From Syngnathus acus (Eukaryota > Chordata > Actinopteri > Syngnathiformes > Syngnathidae), in contig NC_051103.1 of assembly GCF_901709675.1 (NCBI RefSeq), positions 5,069,501-5,133,500 of the forward strand: a stretch of 64,000 bases of DNA, written 5' to 3'. Below are positions 63,747-64,000 of the stretch, in pieces (positions within the stretch are counted from its first letter, which is position 1; each line of letters starts with the position of its first letter). Under the pieces are notes generated by a model. The model was given only the letters and a program-made list of their open reading frames with translations, was not told the origin of the DNA and searched no databases. Made by a program: the position numbers and the translations under genes.

Positions 63747-64000
63747 TGGTCAATGATGGCCCCATTTCAGAAACAAAACCACATTTAACCATTCAGTGTA
63801 ACCTTTAATAAAAACACAAAATGTACAGCAAGGTGAAAATATACATTTGTAATTTCTCTATATGTGCCGTGGAAGCCCGACAAACATCTAATATGAAACA
63901 AGGCCTAGCGAAAACATTTCTTTGGTCTATTCACAGTGACCAGTACACTCAGATTTGTTTACAGTAACAAAACAGCCCAAAGTTGTCATTTGCTTAAAGT
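63747..64000. other. pdzd7 3' UTR and window edge
   Basis: AATAAA at 63807-63812. The rest is AT-rich with no recognised coding sequence. Confidence 0.6.

Overview
This window is nuclear DNA from a teleost fish, probably a compact-genome percomorph. Coding exons are broken by many short GT-AG introns, often 70-100 nt. Genes sit close together, (CA)n and poly-A tracts are common, and the protein set is vertebrate, including B-cell receptor, tectorin and muscle sodium channel genes. No bacterial or viral gene set is present. I could not name the species.

Thirteen spliced protein genes and one tRNA can be supported. Positions 1-6109 are mostly non-coding, with one possible first exon of an unidentified minus-strand gene and a ~120 bp tandem array. 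Next comes a block matching human 10q25 in order and relative orientation: acsl5 (-), gucy2g (+), tectb (-). A Dickkopf-3-like secreted protein (-) follows. A block of human chromosome 17-type genes follows: plxdc1 (+), tRNA-Cys (-), lasp1 (+), a klhdc1-like kelch gene (-), plekhm1 (-), cd79b (-) and the muscle sodium channel scn4a (-). The window ends with human 10q23-24-type genes: a DPY30-motif (DYDC) gene (+), selenoprotein U / prxl2a (+) and pdzd7 (+).

The genes do not form one pathway. Together they cover fatty-acid activation (acsl5), cGMP signalling (gucy2g), inner-ear matrix and hair-cell scaffolding (tectb, pdzd7), actin adhesion (lasp1), late endosome/lysosome traffic (plekhm1), B-cell receptor signalling (cd79b), skeletal-muscle excitability (scn4a) and redox (selenou1).

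The most interesting items are these. (1) The scn4a inactivation-gate intron reads AT-AC. (2) Another scn4a intron has a perfect U12-type ATATCCTT donor but an AG acceptor. (3) selenou1 has an in-frame TGA (Sec74) with a well-formed candidate SECIS element after the stop. (4) The DYDC gene carries a ~400-residue degenerate pentapeptide array with an exact 180-nt higher-order duplication. (5) The cd79b ITAM has unusual spacing, and a Ser replaces a conserved extracellular Cys.

Gene spans run from start codon to stop codon and include introns. Exon borders were read by eye from splice consensus and family alignment recalled from memory.
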